From Diphasiastrum complanatum (lineage: Eukaryota > Streptophyta > Lycopodiopsida > Lycopodiales > Lycopodiaceae), in assembly GCA_029204225.1 (NCBI GenBank), contig CM055107.1:31645410-31709409 (forward strand): a stretch of 64,000 bases of DNA, read 5' to 3'. Position numbers and translations under genes: made by a program. The notes under the pieces were generated by a model, which had not been told where the DNA came from, searched no databases, and saw only the letters and a list, made by a program, of their open reading frames with translations. Every line of letters begins with the position of its first letter. The first letter of the stretch is position 1. Positions 62,792 to 64,000 of the stretch are shown piece after piece.

Positions 62792-64000
62792 ATGGCAACC
62801 TCAATTGGAGTCATGTTGGAAGCCAATGATAGGCTTACCTCAAGTAACTATTCATTATGGAAAGTGAGAGGATGGAGTCACTTCTTGAGATGAATGATGT
62901 TTTGGATATTGTTGTAGGTTTGGAGGAGAGACCAGCAACACAACAAGATCAATTGAGGTATGACAAGAGGGCCAAGAAGGCTCTACACATGATAAAGATG
63001 AATGCTACCAATGAACTTCTCAAGGAAGTTGGTAAGTGCACATCATCTTTGGAAGCTTGGAATTCATTGAAGAAGCTTTATGAATCCAAGTCTACTTCTA
63101 GAGTGTTGACTCTAAGAAGGCAAATCTTTTCTTGTTTGCAAAAGAATGAAGAAAGTCCAAGTACTTTTGTTTTGAGAATGAAAGCATTGAATGATGAGTT
63201 AGCTTGCATAGATGAAAGCATTAAGGAAGGAGAATATATTCAAGTGATTCTTAATGGCTTGTTGGATGCTCATGCTAACATTGTTCAAAGTATTGCTATT
63301 CAAAAGACTTTGCCAAGTGTGATGGATCTTCAAGAGATCTTGATCAATGAGGAATATAGGCTTCAAGCAAGAGGTGGATCTACATCGACACTTCAAGAGG
63401 ATGCTATGTTCACAAAGGGCAAATTCAAGGGCAAAACCAAAAGCAAGTGGTCTAAAGGGCAAGATCAAGTGGATGCTTATTCAAGTAGCAAAAATAAGGA
63501 TAGATCAAAGCTCAAGTGCTTCTATTGTGGCATCAAAGGACACTTTGCAAGTGAGTGCTACAAGAAGAAGAGAGATCAAGGAGACAAGCAAGGTAATCTT
63601 ACTCTTGATAAGGATGGTTTGGATGTGCAAGATGCAAATGATGATGCTTTTGTGATGTCTTCATGTATGCTTGCTAATGATGGAGATCTAGATCCTTGGT
63701 GGATTGATAGTGGAGCAAGTTCACACATGACCTTTCACAAAGAGTACTTCACTTCTTTGTTGGCATATGGAGATGACAAGAGGGTGATCTACACGGCCAA
63801 TGATGGTGAGTGTGCAATCAAAGGGATTGGCACAATTCTTATTTCTCTCTCTACAAATAGGAATGTTCATTTGGAGGATGTCTTGTTTATTCCATCTATT
63901 ACCAAGAATTTGCTTAGTGTGAGTCAAATGCTAAATAAGGGCCTCATGGTGGAGTTTGATGGAGATGCTTGTTTGATCAAAAGGAAGGATGTCTTGATTG
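62792..64000 (+). CDS. copia gag-protease, open to the window end (one frameshift near its start)
   Basis: The natural start is the ATG at 62792 (ATSIGVMLEANDRLTSSNYS). A 2-bp excess near 62866-62871 shifts the frame, and from the ATG at 62872 it stays open for 376 codons to the last base. Domains in order: UBN2-type capsid (AKKALHMIKMNATNELLKEV, SLEAWNSLKKLYE, LTLRRQIFSCLQ); a basic linker; a perfect CCHC knuckle, CFYCGIKGHFASEC, at about 63520-63561; a short linker; then copia protease, DPWWIDSGASSHMTF, with the DSG active site intact at about 63705-63713 and FIPSITKNLLSVSQML. Gag builds the particle; the protease cuts the polyprotein. Integrase and RT should lie beyond the window. It is the best-preserved retroelement here and may be young. 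Confidence 0.88.

Overview
The window looks like nuclear DNA of a land plant with a large, repeat-filled genome. Evidence: several families of Ty1/copia and Ty3/gypsy retrotransposons with plant-type primer-binding sites, a CACTA (En/Spm) DNA transposon, Helitron-like 3' ends, long CT/GA and CA microsatellites, genes with short plant-like introns, and a decayed copy of the chloroplast gene matK. By eye the matK relic resembles lycophyte, gymnosperm or fern versions more than those of flowering plants, but this is only an impression and the species is not determined.

Layout. 0.8-4.1 kb: an internally deleted copia element with both LTRs, split by a 256-bp hAT-like MITE. 5.7-6.35 kb: the last exon of a probable LURP-one/Tubby-C-like gene. 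7.2-14.5 kb: fragments of copia and gypsy elements in both orientations. 14.5-15.86 kb: chloroplast-derived matK pseudogene. 16.6-20.4 kb: a decayed but nearly collinear copia polyprotein with a 3' LTR. 21.9-25.6 kb: the one convincing intact host gene, with two ACGT (ABRE/G-box) elements, a TATA box, a long leader containing a 212-bp tandem duplication, and six coding exons giving 550 residues. The protein has ATP-grasp-like features but no family I can name with certainty.

27.5-33.4 kb: the 5' half of a gypsy element (LTR, PBS, gag, protease, RT), carrying an inserted solo copia LTR. 33.4-40.7 kb: a CACTA transposon with a TNP2-type transposase, a coding minisatellite, an unexpected SET-like domain, and a 3' end packed with a TGCCACGCGTGGCA palindrome. 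40.7-41.7 kb: gypsy gag on the minus strand. 42-45 kb: two Helitron-like 3' ends next to (TA)n tracts, minisatellites and large microsatellites. 45-56 kb: relics of gypsy and copia elements, including a gypsy integrase tail and several LTR/PBS pairs. 56.6-60.9 kb: AT-rich sequence with no gene seen. 60.9-64 kb: a 40-nt foldback, a 287-bp tandem repeat, and the 5' part of a copia element (LTR, PBS, open gag-protease frame) that runs off the window.

Almost all coding signal belongs to mobile elements, most of it decayed. The host content is one probable intact gene (22.8-25.6 kb) and one partial gene or pseudogene (5.7-6.35 kb). Boundaries of old elements were judged by eye from repeat pairs, TG...CA ends and primer-binding sites.
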